From: Heliocidaris erythrogramma
Taxonomy: Eukaryota; Echinodermata; Echinoidea; Camarodonta; Echinometridae
Direction of reading: 5' to 3'
Assembly: GCA_025617745.1 (NCBI GenBank)
Contig: CM046868.1
Coordinates: forward strand, 21,753,608 to 21,817,607
Length of the DNA: 64,000 nucleotides
Shown here piece after piece: positions 62,850 to 64,000 of the stretch. Every line of letters begins with the position of its first letter. The stretch's first letter is position 1. The notes under the pieces were generated by a model, which did not search any database, was not told the origin of the DNA, and saw nothing but the letters and a program-made list of their open reading frames with translations. Made by a program: the position numbers and the translations under genes.

Positions 62850-64000
62850 TATACCCCCGCCAAACGAAGTTTGAAGGGGGTATACTGGAATCAGTCGATG
62901 GTTGGGCGGTCGGTCGGGCGGGCGGGCGGTCGGGCGGTCGGTCGGTCCGTTGCAAATCTTGCGGATCGAACTACTTCCTCAGTTTTTGACCGAAAGTCAT
63001 GAAATTTGGTACACACATTGGTCTTGGTGGGAAGATGTGCAAGACATATTTTTTGGATGAGTCGGAATCTGTGTTGCCATGGTAACGGCATATTTATGGC
63101 AGAAAATCAAGGAAACACCTTGCGGATCGAACTACTTTCTCAGTTTTTGACTGAAAGTCATGAAATTTGGTACACACATTGGTCTTGGTGGGAAGATGTG
63201 CAAGACATATTTTTCGGATGAGTCGGAATCTGCGTTGCCATGGTAACGGCATATTTATGGCAGAAAATCAAGGAAAACAGCTTGCGGATCGAACTACTTC
63301 CTCAGTTTTTGACCGAAAGTCCTGAAATTTGGTACACACATTGGTCTTGATGGGAAGATGTGCAAGACATATTTTTCGGATGAGTCGGAATATGCGTTGC
63401 CATGGTAACGGCATATTTATGGCAGAAAATCAAGGAAACACCTTGCGGATCGAACTACTTCCTCAGTTTTTGACCGAAAGTCATGAAATTTGGTACACAC
63501 ATTGGTCTTACTGGGAAGATGTGTACCATTGGCGGATCCAGGGGGGAGCACAGCTGGCCCGTGCCCCCCCCTTTTGGAAGAGAAGTATGAATTTTTACCA
63601 TAGACGATCCGCCATTTTCGCGATTGTGCCCCCCCTTTTAGAGTGAAGACTATTTTTTTTTTTTTTTTTTTTTTGCTTGTTGGGGAATTATGGAGGAAAC
63701 TGGACCCCATAACCCCTTACTAAGCGTATTTTTGAAGGTTTGACGAAATTTTTTTTTTCGTCCCTACCCCCCCCCCCCCTCACTGAGGACTTTTCGACAA
63801 GCTGGCGAGAGACCAAAAAATACGGGTCTACCTGTTCACAAACTTTAATTTTGTGCCCCTCTTTTACTAATCTGGATCCGCCCCTGATGTGTACAACATT
63901 TTTTTTTGATGTGTCGGAAGCTGCGTTGCCATGGAAACGGCATATCTATGTGTCGGAAGCAGTAAATCAGGGAAAAATTCTTGCGGATCGAACTACTTCC
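62850..64000. repeat. 161-bp tandem array with GGTCGG-rich start
   Basis: ATACCCCC and GGGGGTAT bracket a 32-bp hairpin (62851-62883), followed by a (GGTC/GGGC)n stretch to about 62948. Units beginning GCGGATCGAACTACTT then start at 62961, 63122, 63284 and 63445, spaced 161-162 bp, and another at 63983. Each contains GAAATTTGGTACACACATTG and GTTGCCATGGTAACGGCAT. The unit from 63445 is interrupted by the insertion 63527-63886. Overlapping ORFs on both strands are repeat translations. Confidence 0.9.
63527..63886. mobile_element. hAT-like miniature element inserted in the tandem array (360 bp)
   Basis: The left end CATTGGCGGATCCAGGGGGG and the right end, read inward, CAGGGGCGGATCCAGATTAG are inverted copies, and ATGTGTAC is duplicated on both sides (63519-63526, 63887-63894). 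An 8-bp duplication with CAGGGGCGG-type ends is typical of hAT transposons. No transposase is present. The neighbouring array units show the uninterrupted target. Confidence 0.8.

Larger units (their letters stand above)
62142..64000 (+). other. Intron 5 of the ADAM gene (start only)
   Basis: It begins GTGAGAA. It holds short tandem repeats at 62187-62470, unremarkable DNA at 62470-62850, and the 161-bp array that runs off the window. Confidence 0.8.

Noticed and set aside
63006-63710. ORFs on both strands in the terminal array
   Set aside because: They repeat every 161-162 bp, have no family features, and follow the tandem units.
1-64000. CRISPR arrays, operons, rRNA or intact tRNA genes
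   Set aside because: None is seen. The tRNA-like segments have SINE bodies and imperfect boxes, and the window is clearly eukaryotic.

Overview
This is an AT-rich animal (eukaryotic) genomic window with very low coding density. Spliced exons with GT...AG borders, abundant TACATGTA-type words, long oligo-G strings, tRNA-derived SINEs, TTAA-flanked miniature elements opening with AGGCCAAGTCCACC, and an AGCTCACCTGAGC...GTCGTCCGTCGTCC repeat family together suggest an echinoderm, most likely a sea urchin. That is recognition from memory of repeat families, not a database match; species is not determined.

The one gene I can support lies on the + strand and starts at 8780. It is the 5' end of an ADAM-family (M12B, reprolysin) metalloprotease-disintegrin gene. 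Five coding exons (8780-8843, 31249-31364, 42454-42530, 61356-61434, 62065-62141) join in frame to give a signal peptide and most of the prodomain (137 residues plus two bases of the next codon). The exons total 413 nt across 53 kb. Protease, disintegrin and later domains must lie beyond the right edge. All listed long ORFs outside these exons are chance frames or repeat-derived.

Layout: 1-8597 is intergenic DNA full of small inverted-repeat elements plus a dead CR1/L2-like LINE fragment (minus strand, about 2012-2625); 8598-8779 is a short non-repetitive stretch that probably carries the promoter and 5' UTR. Intron 1 (22 kb) holds SINEs, a 602-bp fold-back element flanked by TTAA and several smaller elements. 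Intron 2 (11 kb) holds small inverted-repeat elements. Intron 3 (19 kb) is the busiest: three TTAA-type elements, one of them split by a tandem-repeat-bearing element, and a roughly 1-kb terminal-inverted-repeat element (48450-49459) with a perfect 9-bp target duplication that carries a RecQ-like helicase fragment. Intron 4 (630 bp) holds a SINE. The start of intron 5 holds a 161-bp tandem array interrupted by a hAT-like miniature element with an 8-bp target duplication.

The most interesting observations are the helicase-fragment-carrying element, which resembles a Pack-MULE, and a strong strand asymmetry of long homopolymer G runs within the transcribed region (17 G runs of at least 10 on the sense strand against 1 C run).
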